DNA from: Haloterrigena turkmenica DSM 5511
Lineage (GTDB): Archaea; Halobacteriota; Halobacteria; Halobacteriales; Natrialbaceae
Direction: 5' to 3'
DNA: 64,000 nucleotides
NCBI RefSeq assembly: GCF_000025325.1
Contig: NC_013744.1
Span: 248,001 to 312,000 of the forward strand
Shown here: positions 17,343 to 26,113 of the stretch, piece after piece
Layout: the number at the start of each line of letters is the position of its first letter
Numbering within the stretch: position 1 is the first letter of the stretch
Position numbers and translations under genes: made by a program
The notes under the pieces: model-generated
The model's database searches: none
Told to the model about the DNA's origin: nothing
What the model saw: only the letters and a program-made list of their open reading frames with translations

Positions 17343-17852
17343 CTATGTAGCTCTAGAAGAAAGCGGCTGCTGCTCGAGCGGTGGGCCCATCTGTACGACC
17401 CAGTTCTTCTCGAGGGTGTCTGATACTGTAAGTGCAATTGCTAGTCGCAGCCACGGGCCGACCGTCGGATGATCGAGTAATCGCGACGGATCCGGTTGCC
17501 AGAACAGCACGCTACCGAGTGGGTCGTCGGGATCACCACATCGCGCTGGCGGGAGGAGTGTCTCGAGAAATGCGTCGGCGGCGTCGAGGAGCGTCTGGTT
17601 CCCCTTGAGGACAGTTGGAACAACCGAATCGCGGCGTTCAACAGCCGTCTGAAACGAGAGCGCCAAACGATATCCGGTCTCGTCAATCCGGATGAGAGCG
17701 AACGCCTCGAGCCGGTTGCGATAGTTCCGGATGGTCCGTGCTGAGACGCCCGCTTGGTCGGCGAGGTCCCGCTGTGACAGGCGGTTTTCGGCTGTGAGAA
17801 GCGTGTGAATGATTCGGCCAACTGTCGGTGGGAGATCGGGGAGCATAACCAC
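17343..17852 (-). CDS. Winged-helix family protein, copy 1 (N-terminally truncated)
   Basis: 169 residues. Helix-turn-helix SQRDLADQAGVSARTIRNYRNRL, then a beta wing and a C-terminal block DPSRLLDHPTVGPWLRL ending MGPPLEQQ. The family is represented four times here (36061, 38203, 41237 and this one). The longer copies carry an extra N-terminal block (SLLHALTGSPYAA) that is absent here; the ATG falls in LPPTVGRIIHTLL, so this copy has probably lost its N-terminus. The role is unknown, presumably DNA binding. Whether it still works is doubtful. Confidence 0.6.
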   Translation of the reverse strand: MVMLPDLPPTVGRIIHTLLTAENRLSQRDLADQAGVSARTIRNYRNRLEAFALIRIDETGYRLALSFQTAVERRDSVVPTVLKGNQTLLDAADAFLETLLPPARCGDPDDPLGSVLFWQPDPSRLLDHPTVGPWLRLAIALTVSDTLEKNWVVQMGPPLEQQPLSSRAT

Positions 17853-17928
17853 ATATAGTTATATAGATAGCTGAAAAGTACATCGTAAAATTAGATCAAT
17901 AGATCTTGTTTCGTTAGTTTGTAGGGTC

Positions 17929-18174
17929 TTATCGTCGGATCTTTACTGAGTGTTCAGCCGTCATAACCGGCTCCGTTGAGTTGGGACACGCAAGCAGCAC
18001 AAGAGTGCCATCTGCACGACGTTCAGCGGTGAATGTAGGCGCCGGTGGGATTCCATAGTCCGATGGTGTGCGATAGTTCGATGCGATTGCCCATGTTCGT
18101 GCGAGCATTCGTCCTGCCTCGGTTGAGTTGTCGACAGCGTTTTTCTCTGGCTTCGTTTGGTCCTCGTCACTCAT
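17929..18174 (-). CDS. Hypothetical protein, 81 aa
   Basis: Small protein beginning MSDEDQTKPEK with a short motif TWAIASNYRTPSDYGIPP. No family recognised. It is the third gene of an apparent operon with an aldehyde dehydrogenase (18611-20137) and a 141-residue protein. It starts 7 bases after the upstream stop, so co-expression with the dehydrogenase is likely. Confidence 0.6.
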   Translation of the reverse strand: MSDEDQTKPEKNAVDNSTEAGRMLARTWAIASNYRTPSDYGIPPAPTFTAERRADGTLVLLACPNSTEPVMTAEHSVKIRR

Positions 18175-18181
18175 TTGTTGC

Positions 18182-18607
18182 TTATTTCTCGTTCTCTAAT
18201 GGAACCGGCACACGATCCCCGTTCCCAGGGAGTGCCAACTCATCGGTTGTACTCGTGAGTACCTCTCCAGACGGATGAAATGCGACGGCAATTGATCCAG
18301 CCTCGTGCATTTTGGCGAACGTTCGGACAAGTTCCGTTTGGTCAAATCCGTTGGGAGCGTCGACGTTAACTCGATCAATCAGCTGATCGCTCTGGAGTTG
18401 CACCCAACCGGTAAGCGCAAGTTCGACTTTCGTCCCACTCGGCCCATCGAACTGCTCTCCTATTATCGAGTCACCGATTATACTCTGATGCAAGCGCTCG
18501 TGAGTCCCGGACGGGACAACGTAGACACTACCGTCGGGTGAGACGGTAAGATGGCGGACGTACTCGCCTTCCCACTTAGAAAATGGGATTGAGCCCGGCT
18601 CGCTCAT
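18182..18607 (-). CDS. Hypothetical protein, 141 aa, co-encoded with aldehyde dehydrogenase
   Basis: Acidic soluble protein (SKWEGEYVRHLTVSPDGSVY near the N-terminus, FHPSGEVLTSTTDELALP near the end). No family recognised and no signal peptide or Cys pairs. It starts 3 bases after the stop of the aldehyde dehydrogenase gene, the tight spacing of co-translated genes, so a role in aldehyde metabolism is a fair guess but only that. Confidence 0.65.
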   Translation of the reverse strand: MSEPGSIPFSKWEGEYVRHLTVSPDGSVYVVPSGTHERLHQSIIGDSIIGEQFDGPSGTKVELALTGWVQLQSDQLIDRVNVDAPNGFDQTELVRTFAKMHEAGSIAVAFHPSGEVLTSTTDELALPGNGDRVPVPLENEK

Positions 18608-18610
18608 CGC

Positions 18611-20137
18611 CTACTGCAGACCGATGTTGATGGTTTTCGTTTGTGTGTAGTGGTCGGCGAGTGCCTCGTATCCGATTTCACGGCCGATACCGGACTCTTT
18701 GTAGCCGCCGAAGGGCTGTCCAGCTGGGAAGGAGTTGTACTGGTTCACCCAGATCGTCCCAGCTTCGATATCTTTCGCTGTCTGATAAGCTTTCGTCAGG
18801 TCGTTTGTGAGGATACCCGCTGCGAGCCCATAGTCGACGTCGTTCGCCAGTTTGATCATCTTCTCGTAGTCGGTCCACTCGAAGACTTCTTGAACCGGGC
18901 CGAAGATTTCCTCTTGGACGGCACGGTTGTTGTGATCAATATTGTCGATCAGCGTCGGCGAGACGAAGCTTCCCTCTTCGAGAGCGTCGTCGTCGGGTAC
19001 GTCACCGCCGGTAATGAAGTCGGCACCAGCGTCACGAGCTTCCTGGATGTACTCGAGCGTATTCTGGGCCTGTTCTTCGGTCACCTTCGGCCCAAGAGTC
19101 GTTTCTTCGAGAAGGGGATCGTCAATCACGAGGTCCTCAGCAGTGGACGCCAGAGCGTCGAGGAACTCTTCTTTGATATTGCTGTGGATGAACAGCCGTG
19201 ATCCCGCGGAACAGCACTCACCCGTGTTGTAGAAGATGGCTGTTATCGTCGTGTTGACTGCCTTTTCAAGATCCGCGTCAGGGTAGATGATCAGCGGGCT
19301 TTTTCCACCAAGCTCGAGCGTGATGTCGTGGACGTTCTCGGCAGCCTGTGCCATTACTTGCTTACCGATCTCGGTTGATCCGGTGAAGGCAAGTTTTCGA
19401 ATATCTGGATGTTTCGCCAGTGGTTCGCCAGCTTCAGGTCCGAAGCCGGTAACGACGTTCACGACCCCATCGGGAAGTACGTCGTCGACTTCGTCCATCA
19501 GCTTGAGGATTGTCAACGGTGTCTGTTCGGCCGGCTTGAGCACCGAACAATTGCCTGCAGCGAGCGCTGGGCCGAGTTTCCACGCTGCCATCAACAGTGG
19601 GAAGTTCCACGGTGTGATCTGGCCAACGACACCGTACGGTTCGGAGATCGTTTGGACGTGCTGGCTCTCACCACCACTTGGGATGGTGTCCCCGCCGTTG
19701 ACACGGGTTGCGCCAGCGAAATAGCGGAAGTGATCAGCGACCAGCTCCATATCGACTCTGGACTCACTGATCGGTTTCCCATTGTCGAGCGTTTCGAGGA
19801 GCGCGAATTCCTCCTTGCTTTGCTCGACTCTGTCGGCGATCTCCTCGAGAACACGCTGGCGATCCGCCGCCGAGTAGTTCGACCAAGTGTCGTCGTAAGC
19901 AGTCCATGCCGCCTCGACTGCGCGATCGATGTCCTTGTCGTTTCCTGCTTGGACTGTTGCAAGTGAGTCGCCGGTTGTTGGATCTCGGGTTTCGAATGTT
20001 TCTCCCGAAGAACTTGTCGTCCACTCGCCACCGATATAAAGTTTCAGATTCGGTGGAACGACGTCCGCTGCGGTCTCTTGATGACGTTGTTCGATATCAC
20101 TCTTCCGCTCAGTGGCTGACTGGGATTCAGTCGACAT
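18611..20137 (-). CDS. NAD(P)-dependent aldehyde dehydrogenase
   Basis: 508 residues, family length. Lys201 in VLKPAEQTP, FTGSTEIGKQ (251-260) of the cofactor site, general base Glu275 in LELGGKSP and nucleophile Cys309 in NTGECCSAGSR. It oxidises an aldehyde to the acid with NAD or NADP; the substrate is unknown. The sequence is closest in pattern to broad-specificity AldA/betaine-aldehyde types. It leads an operon with two small genes. A palindrome ATGCC-N7-GGCAT lies between the probable TATA (ctttatgt) and the start. Confidence 0.92.
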   Translation of the reverse strand: MSTESQSATERKSDIEQRHQETAADVVPPNLKLYIGGEWTTSSSGETFETRDPTTGDSLATVQAGNDKDIDRAVEAAWTAYDDTWSNYSAADRQRVLEEIADRVEQSKEEFALLETLDNGKPISESRVDMELVADHFRYFAGATRVNGGDTIPSGGESQHVQTISEPYGVVGQITPWNFPLLMAAWKLGPALAAGNCSVLKPAEQTPLTILKLMDEVDDVLPDGVVNVVTGFGPEAGEPLAKHPDIRKLAFTGSTEIGKQVMAQAAENVHDITLELGGKSPLIIYPDADLEKAVNTTITAIFYNTGECCSAGSRLFIHSNIKEEFLDALASTAEDLVIDDPLLEETTLGPKVTEEQAQNTLEYIQEARDAGADFITGGDVPDDDALEEGSFVSPTLIDNIDHNNRAVQEEIFGPVQEVFEWTDYEKMIKLANDVDYGLAAGILTNDLTKAYQTAKDIEAGTIWVNQYNSFPAGQPFGGYKESGIGREIGYEALADHYTQTKTINIGLQ

Positions 20138-20787
20138 TTCATGCCAACAATCGGCATCCAGTACATAAAGATATGTGACTAAGAATAGATATATTAATCG
20201 ATTCTAATTACATATATCCGATTTAGCTTTAACTAGCGCTTAGAAATGAACTACTTGTGGTTAACCAACCGAATTGTCTGATTATCACCGTTAGATATCT
20301 TTTTATCAACCTGCCTAAGGTGCACTTATAAGGAACAAATTTAGATGATGAAATATCTTGCAAATAAAGATGTGGCTGAACGTTCGAGTCGGCTACTGAC
20401 TGGATTCTATCAATTTCACAGGAATTATAGCTAACTTTGATTCTCCAATCAAAGAAGCCCCACGGTGACGGTAGAACACCGTGAGGGACGACCAGGTGAA
20501 TTCACAAGGGACGATTGGATGTGCAGAACATCTTGACAGGTACTACCTTGGAGTGTTCTGCAATTGTGCTACTACCACACACATATAAAATCTAATTGAA
20601 GCTCTCGCAGCTTAGTAATCTGAGGTAGTTACTAAGATCTAGAATCTATTTAACTAAAGCAATAGAATAAACCATATATAGTTTACAGTGCAGATATGCT
20701 ATAACTATACTCATCAGAATCAATTTCATCGGTCTATCCAGAGTGACCTCTACTGGATCAAAATCTAGTGACTCCTGGTGAGAGAAC
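20138..20787. other. AT-rich intergenic region, 650 bases
   Basis: Much more AT-rich than its surroundings and without a reading frame. It contains three inverted repeats: ATGCC/GGCAT (20141-20157) next to the dehydrogenase start; cCACGGTG/CACCGTGagg around 20460-20485; and GCAGAACA (20523-20530) with TGTTCTGC (20554-20561). The base composition suggests foreign or IS-derived DNA, or a promoter-dense stretch between divergent genes. Confidence 0.5.
20141..20157. promoter_or_regulatory. Inverted repeat ATGCC-N7-GGCAT at aldehyde dehydrogenase start
   Basis: Short palindrome 3 bases upstream of the ATG at 20137 and downstream of the TATA-like box, where a repressor would block initiation. Possible operator only. 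Confidence 0.35.
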
Positions 20788-21450
20788 ATGCCAATCACGA
20801 AAAAAGAACATTATCAGCTATTCATCGACGGAGAGAGTATTGACGCATCATCCACCGTCAATCTCACAACTACTGACCCTGCAACTGAGGAACCGATTGC
20901 ACAGTTTGCAGCGGCAACGGCTAGCGATGTTGATCGAGCGATCAAGTCTGCTTGAGGAGCACTTTCAGACTGGCAATCCAAGACGCCTATTGAACGTGGC
21001 CAGATCGTCTATCAGGTTGCAAATGAGATTCGAGACCACACGGAAGAGCTAGCTCGAATCGAGTGCCAGGATCAGGGTAAACCTCTTACCCAGGCTCGGA
21101 GCGACGTTGACGATGCAGTTCGTTACTTCGATTATTATGCTGGTGCGGCCGACAAACTCGAGGGGAAACGTGTTCCTCGAGGTCGGGAAAATCTCGACAT
21201 GACGATTCGGAAGCCGTACGGTGTTAGTGGGCAGATCATTCCCTGGAATTTTCCCCTCAGTATTGCAGCTCGAGGTGTGGCACCTGTGCTTGTTGCCGGA
21301 AATACAGTCGTTGTAAAACCAGCACCGACGACACCACTCTCCGCGCTGCATTTGGCGGAGATCTGTCGGGATGCCGGTGTTCCTGATGGAGTCGTCAACG
21401 TCATCACTGGCGGTGCGGAACCGGGAGCCGCCCTTTCGTCACACGAGGGT
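20788..21450 (+). pseudogene. Aldehyde dehydrogenase pseudogene, 5' half
   Basis: Reads MPITKKEHYQLFIDGESIDA and on through KPYGVSGQIIPWNFPLS and KPAPTTPLSAL, a clear aldehyde dehydrogenase N-terminal half. A TGA at 20953-20955 interrupts it (AIKSA stop GALSDWQ). After GGAEPGAALSSHEG (about 21450) the similarity ends, before the catalytic Glu and Cys, where it runs into a fragment of another gene on the opposite strand. It is therefore dead twice over. Confidence 0.85.
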
Positions 21451-21582
21451 GTCCTCCAAGGGCGACTCTTCTCGCTCAGTGATACAGCATGCTTCAAAGG
21501 GAAAGTCCAACGTATCGTCCAGATAAGCATACCACTCCATCGCTTGCTCTTCTGAACCATAGGTGTCGACGATGATCTCCAT
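21439..21582 (-). pseudogene. CcbP-like calcium-binding protein, 5' fragment
   Basis: MEIIVDTYGSEEQAMEWYAY and on to FEACCITEREESPLED: the N-terminal half of the small Calci_bind_CcbP family as I remember it. It stops exactly where the aldehyde dehydrogenase remnant stops (about 21445-21455), so two truncated genes are joined tail to tail by a deletion. The family call rests on memory of the motif. Confidence 0.5.
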
Positions 21583-21739
21583 CTTAACGCGTTCTCGTGG
21601 AACGGAATATCGAAAAACGAATGACCGATCGACTACTCGCCAGAGGTTGTCTCGAGCGAAGCGAACGCAGATAACAAAGGTAGTGAAACGTGTGACTTCA
21701 AGTGACCGAATTTTCAAGCTGTTGGGACACATTTGTGAC

Positions 21740-21775
21740 ATTCTCTCCGCCGTTTACGGCGAGGAGGATGTCACG
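21740..21775 (+). mobile_element. Hairpin resembling an IS200/IS605-type right end
   Basis: CTCCGCCGtttaCGGCGAGGAGGATGTCAC forms a hairpin of about 7 bp followed by a conserved-looking tail typical, in my recollection, of haloarchaeal TnpB-element ends. No tnpB lies beside it. Confidence 0.3.
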
Positions 21776-21793
21776 AGCCTTGTATGAGGGTGC

Positions 21794-24487
21794 TTATCGA
21801 CCGCGCCCGGGGTTGTCACCGCCATTGAAGAATAGTTTCACATCTCGTTCTTCATCAGCAGGGATGTGGACCAACACTGCGTCTGCATCAGCATCGTAGG
21901 CGAACGATTCAGGAATATCCTCAACATCATCGGCGTTGACTTCCTCATACTTGTTGGAGGCGGCCTGAACCTTCCGAGGAGCCTCCGAGAGATCAAGGTT
22001 TAGCAGGTACGACGAGAGTTCCGAGTCGTAATTCTGCACATCGAGTTCTCGCTCGAAGGTGACAACACCGTCGTTGTTCTCCGAGACAGAGAAGTGAGTA
22101 ACGTTGTACTCTCCATCTTCGAAGGCGCGGGTCTCACCATCATCCTCATAGAATGAGTAGGCAGCCTCGTCATCAAGGTAGGTGCGGAGCTCAAGTGTCG
22201 TCAGCGACTTCTCGCCAGTATACTGCTGGACCTCGCGCATCGGAACGATCGAGTCCTTCCGCACGAAAATCGGTAGGTGATCGATTGGTGCATCGACGGT
22301 AATCATTTGATCACCGTCGTAGACCTCATTGGTCCAGAAGTCGACCCAGATCTCGCCCTCGGGCAAGTACACTTCGCGCGAAGTTGCCCCTTGCTCGACG
22401 ACCGGTGCGATCATCATGTTGTCACCGAACATGAACTGGTCGATGATATCTCGAGTATCCGGATCATTCTGGTAGAGGTAGACCAGCGGCTGCTGGATTG
22501 GCTTGCCGGTTTCGGCAGACGCCTGAAATTCGTTATAGAGGTACGGCATCAGTCGGTAGCGCAGTTCGATATACTTCTTGCTGATTTCGATAGCCTCCTC
22601 ACCGAATGTCCAGGGGTGTTGGTTGCGCACGTCGGCCTCTCCATCGGCTTTTCGATGCGTATCGGTGTGGTTCCGGAAGTATGGGAGGAACGCACCCATC
22701 TCCATCCACCGTTTGAATAGCTCGGGTGTGGGCCGTCCGGCGAATCCGCCAACGTCGTGGCCGCAAAACGCCATTCCCGACAGACCAAGATTCAGCTGCA
22801 TCGGGATCGACATCCGCAGGTGCGACCATTCGCTGACGTTGTCGCCAGTCCAGATCGCCGCGAGTCGCTGGCCGCCGGCGTACAGGTTTCGGTTCAGGAG
22901 GAAGGGACGCTGATCGGGTTTGTAGATGTCGTAGGCTTCGCGAGACGCGCGGGCGTAGTCGAACCCGTACATGTTGTGATACTCCTCATGGAGCATCGTA
23001 TCTGCGCCCGTACCGTGGATATTGTCCGCCGGCATCGTCCAATCGTACTTGTCGTTCTCCTGGAACACCGCCGGCTCACCCATGTCGTTCTTGATTCCGT
23101 CGAAGCCGGCATCGAAGAACACATTGTGCTGGTCGGCCCACCAGCTGCGGACTTCGCTACGAGAGAAGTCCGGCCACACCGCGTCCGTGGGATCGTCTGC
23201 GACGTCTTGGGTCGGCCAGACCGGTCCGTAGAACGTATCGCCGTTGACGTTCTTGGTCCAGTACTCGTTCTCGGTCCCCTCGAGATAGGGCCTATAGGGT
23301 TCGTCTTCGCCATCGCCATCAACGTCGGCCTCTTTGTCGACCGCGACGCCGGGGTCGTTGACCGCGACTGTCTTGAGCTCAGGCACCTCTTCGTTGAGCG
23401 TGTGAAGTGCCTCTCGGTGTGCCCCCTGAATGGTGAAGACGCGATAGTCATCCATGTAACCAATGTCGAAGTGCATCGCGTCCAGCGGGATTTCCTCCTC
23501 GCGGTACCGCTGGGGCACCTCGGCAAGTTCTTCTGGGCTATACTCCCATTTGCTCTGATGATACGCGATAGCCCACTTGGGCGGAAGGCTGATCGTCCCT
23601 GTGAGGTCCGTATATCGCTCGAGAACGTCACTTATCTCAGGCCCGTACGCGAAGTAGTAGGTCAACTGGCCGCCATCGGCTAGGAAGTAGTAGTAGTCTT
23701 CTTCCGCTTGAGAATTGGAGCTCTTTTCCGAGGTGTCTGGGTCGTCGGCCATATGGAAGACCGAGTGCGAAGGATTATCGAAGAAGAGGCCGTACGCACC
23801 CGTCTCCTTGAGACCAACGAAGAAAGGAACCGACGTGTAGACGTAGTCGTTGGTATCTCCGTAGCCGTACTGATCGGTGTTCCAATTTTCGAGTTTCTTG
23901 CCCCGTTGGTCAAGGGTTAGTTCGGGCTGCTCGCCAAAGCCGTAGAAGGACTCGTCCACGTCGGCTTTCTTATACGCGTAGGGTTTGCTCCCTTCATAGC
24001 CCGCCGTTCCTTTGTCAAGGTAGTCCTCGTTGACGACATTACCCTCTTCGTCAAGAAACTTCACACCGAAGCGGTCCTTCTTGACCTCGACAGTGATGGT
24101 TTCTGTACCGATCGCAATGGTATCCGCGGTCTCGTCAACGCTAAAGTTCGGTGCATCCCAATCTTCACGGCCGTTAGCAATACCGCGGGACTCGTACTCT
24201 TCTTCGTCTCTGTCTACAATCGAAACACGGGCGAAGTCGTCGTCGAACAGGCGAATATAACCATCATATTCACCAAGATCGAATCTTACTCCATCTCCAA
24301 GAACCTCATGGTCTTGAACTGAAAGTTCCATGAGATTGTCCTCGTCCAGTTCGGGTTCATAATGAATTTTTGAATCATAATGATCCGCTTGGACAGGGAC
24401 AGAAGCGAGGGTACTCCCTGCAAGAAGTGCGGCTGTCGATTTCAGTACAGATCGTCGGTTGACATCGTAGCGGCGGTTTTCAAACAT
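21794..24487 (-). CDS. Tat-exported GH31 alpha-glucosidase/alpha-xylosidase family protein
   Basis: 897 residues. A twin-arginine signal NRRSVLKSTAALLAGSTLA (10-28) predicts folded export. The GH31 plan is complete: N-terminal beta domain, (beta/alpha)8 barrel, and C-terminal beta domains. The nucleophile is Asp468 in GIKNDMGEP (family W/K-N-D-M-N-E-P) and the acid/base is Asp549 in WTGDNVSEW. It hydrolyses or transfers alpha-linked sugars outside the cell, probably alpha-glucosides or alpha-xylosides. An Asp-rich insert around 384-396 (DKEADVDGDGEDEP) looks like a calcium or salt-adaptation loop. No sugar transporter is nearby. Confidence 0.92.
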   Translation of the reverse strand: MFENRRYDVNRRSVLKSTAALLAGSTLASVPVQADHYDSKIHYEPELDEDNLMELSVQDHEVLGDGVRFDLGEYDGYIRLFDDDFARVSIVDRDEEEYESRGIANGREDWDAPNFSVDETADTIAIGTETITVEVKKDRFGVKFLDEEGNVVNEDYLDKGTAGYEGSKPYAYKKADVDESFYGFGEQPELTLDQRGKKLENWNTDQYGYGDTNDYVYTSVPFFVGLKETGAYGLFFDNPSHSVFHMADDPDTSEKSSNSQAEEDYYYFLADGGQLTYYFAYGPEISDVLERYTDLTGTISLPPKWAIAYHQSKWEYSPEELAEVPQRYREEEIPLDAMHFDIGYMDDYRVFTIQGAHREALHTLNEEVPELKTVAVNDPGVAVDKEADVDGDGEDEPYRPYLEGTENEYWTKNVNGDTFYGPVWPTQDVADDPTDAVWPDFSRSEVRSWWADQHNVFFDAGFDGIKNDMGEPAVFQENDKYDWTMPADNIHGTGADTMLHEEYHNMYGFDYARASREAYDIYKPDQRPFLLNRNLYAGGQRLAAIWTGDNVSEWSHLRMSIPMQLNLGLSGMAFCGHDVGGFAGRPTPELFKRWMEMGAFLPYFRNHTDTHRKADGEADVRNQHPWTFGEEAIEISKKYIELRYRLMPYLYNEFQASAETGKPIQQPLVYLYQNDPDTRDIIDQFMFGDNMMIAPVVEQGATSREVYLPEGEIWVDFWTNEVYDGDQMITVDAPIDHLPIFVRKDSIVPMREVQQYTGEKSLTTLELRTYLDDEAAYSFYEDDGETRAFEDGEYNVTHFSVSENNDGVVTFERELDVQNYDSELSSYLLNLDLSEAPRKVQAASNKYEEVNADDVEDIPESFAYDADADAVLVHIPADEERDVKLFFNGGDNPGRGR

Positions 24488-24491
24488 CCGA

Positions 24492-24506
24492 TGAAGAATT
24501 TCTTCA
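24492..24506. promoter_or_regulatory. Inverted repeat TGAAGAA-T-TTCTTCA before GH31 gene
   Basis: 7-bp arms with one central base, 5 bases upstream of the ATG at 24487. Candidate operator for the glycosidase. Confidence 0.45.
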
Positions 24507-24667
24507 CATCTGTAATAAGATTTCTGCTAGCTATCCCTACATAAAATGAATGATTTAAATATTCTTTTATTACATGTGTTTAGCCCGAGCTGATTTCGAT
24601 ACTGACTCGTAAGAAGCGTTCAACGGACATGATATGAACAGGCAGCAGAGATTGGATGCGGCTCTCA

Positions 24668-24696
24668 GGGATGGGCTCCGCAGCGGAGCCCATCCC
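24668..24696. repeat. Long perfect hairpin (14-bp arms)
   Basis: GGGATGGGCTCCGC and its exact complement separated by a single A, equivalent to a 13-bp stem with a CAG loop. It lies just before the IS66-type fragment and about 180 bases upstream of the GH31 gene. IS ends and transcription terminators both use such hairpins; the neighbouring IS debris favours the former. Confidence 0.55.
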
Positions 24697-24719
24697 GTTG
24701 CCTCTGCTGTCACTACTAG

Positions 24720-24878
24720 TTGGTGGAGTCTGTGAACGCAGACAATTTCACCAAGGAAGAGCTCCTTTCTCGGCTTCTCCAACTTGAGCAACGGATCGAA
24801 GAACTCGAACAGGAAGTTGATCAAAAGGATGAGCGGACAGAAGAACTCGAAACGCGCCTTCGCAAATACGAAAATCCG
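24720..24878 (+). mobile_element. IS66-family transposase, N-terminal fragment
   Basis: MVESVNADNFTKEELLSRLL continues into a coiled coil (LEQRIEELEQEVDQ) and RLRKYENP, the leucine-zipper start of IS66-type transposases. The frame is cut after KYENP by the left end of an IS5-type element at 24879. The rest of the IS66 gene is not found downstream. Confidence 0.6.
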
Positions 24879-25755
24879 GCTCTGTTGAAATCCTCAGAGG
24901 GTTACAGGTTCGACCGGTAGTGTGAGCGAATGCAGGCCCTTCCGAAGTCACGATTGCTCCAGTTTGTTGAGCAGGCATTTCACTTAGCCCGGCGAACTGT
25001 GGCTCGGTACCCTCGAAGTTCTCAAAACGGCGGTACACACTCCATCAACACATTGTCCTGCTCTGTCTCAAAGTTCGGAAAAACACGACGTACCGAACGC
25101 TTCTCGACGAACTTATCGAGATGCCTCGGATTCGGAGCGCTATCGACATTGAGGAACTCCCTTCTCCTTCGACGTTGTGTAAAGCGTTCAATCGGCTCGA
25201 TATGGCGGTTTGGCGTGTCCTGCTCAACCTCTCGGTCGCACTCCTCCCAACCAACGGTGTCGTCGGTATCGATGCATCCGGTTTCGACCGTAACTACGCC
25301 TCAAAACACTACACGAAGCGAACGAAGTTGATAATTCAGCAGCTGAAAGTCACGCTCCTCGTAGACACGAAGTCGAACGCGATTATCGATCTGCACGTGA
25401 CGACGACCAGAAAGCACGACTCTCAGATCGCGCCGTCGCTCATCAAGCGGAATACCGATGAGGTGGCGATTCTCCTCGGCGACAAGGGATACGAGGACCA
25501 GAAGATTCGCGCGTTAGTCCATGAGAGGGATGTTCGTCCGCTTATCAAACACCGCGAGTTTTCGCCGGTTCACAAGGCGTGGAACGCTCGGTTGGATGCC
25601 GATCTCTATGGTCAGCGCAGTCAGAACGAGGCGGTAAACTCCCGCCTCAAACGGAAATATGGCGCATTCGTTCGCTCACGGCACTGGTGGAAGCAGTTCC
25701 GTGAACTCGTTGTCGGCTGTATCACTCACAACATCGACCGATCGCTCTAATTGGC
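24879..25755 (+). mobile_element. IS5-type ISH element with frameshifted transposase
   Basis: The left end GGCTCTGTTGAAATCCT is at 24879. Transposase coding begins at 24930 (MQALPKSRLLQFVEQAFHLA), shifts frame near 25010 (after VARY), and continues as KFSKRRYTLHQH, TLLDELIEMPRIRSA to ...CITHNIDRSL ending at 25750. Catalytic-region marks are VGIDASGFDRN, LLGDKGYED and NEAVNSRLKRKYG. One base is missing at the CCC near 25010 relative to a continuous frame. No matching right terminal repeat is seen after 25750, so the element seems both frameshifted and cut. Confidence 0.75.
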
Positions 25756-25768
25756 AGATACAGGGAAG

Positions 25769-25912
25769 TTACGTATCAATAAGGGCGAAATCGGTACCAC
25801 CGCAGTCTGGGCATAAATCCCAATGTAGTGGATTGGGGTCAGCATCGCTTATCGCCTGTAAAACGAATCCACAACCCTGGCATTCACTAAAGTTATTCAA
25901 GCAAGAGGAATT
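25769..25912 (-). pseudogene. Zinc-ribbon protein fragment
   Basis: CQGCGFVLQAISDADPNP and then CPDCGG give two CxxC pairs of a small zinc ribbon, ending IDT stop at 25769. No start codon fits just upstream; the open frame runs on into repeat B. Either a remnant or a small gene with a non-standard start. Confidence 0.4.
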
Positions 25913-25984
25913 AAGTGATCGATTGTCTTTGCTACTGCACCATAGTGATTTGGTGATAGAAGGAGGATAGCAAGTTATATTCGC

Positions 25985-26055
25985 ACGTGTAGTGAACGGA
26001 TAGTTTGCTCCAGAGTGGGTGAAAAGAACGGTATGTGGATCGTTCTCTGACACCC
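25985..26055 (-). repeat. Interspersed repeat B, copy 4 (inverted)
   Basis: On the minus strand gagggtgtcagagaacgatc, then cgttcttttcaccca, then a tail ending in gttcactacac, parallel to 2725-2800 with a few differences. Confidence 0.65.
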
Positions 26056-26113
26056 TCAGTACGGATGGGGAGAAGAGGAGGTAACTGAGAACTCGAGGGC
26101 GACAGCGTCGGTG

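Noticed and set aside
22757-23683. 308-codon plus-strand open frame inside the GH31 gene
   Set aside because: Antisense shadow of a well-supported glycosidase; its sequence is Val/Arg/Asp-rich without domain pattern.
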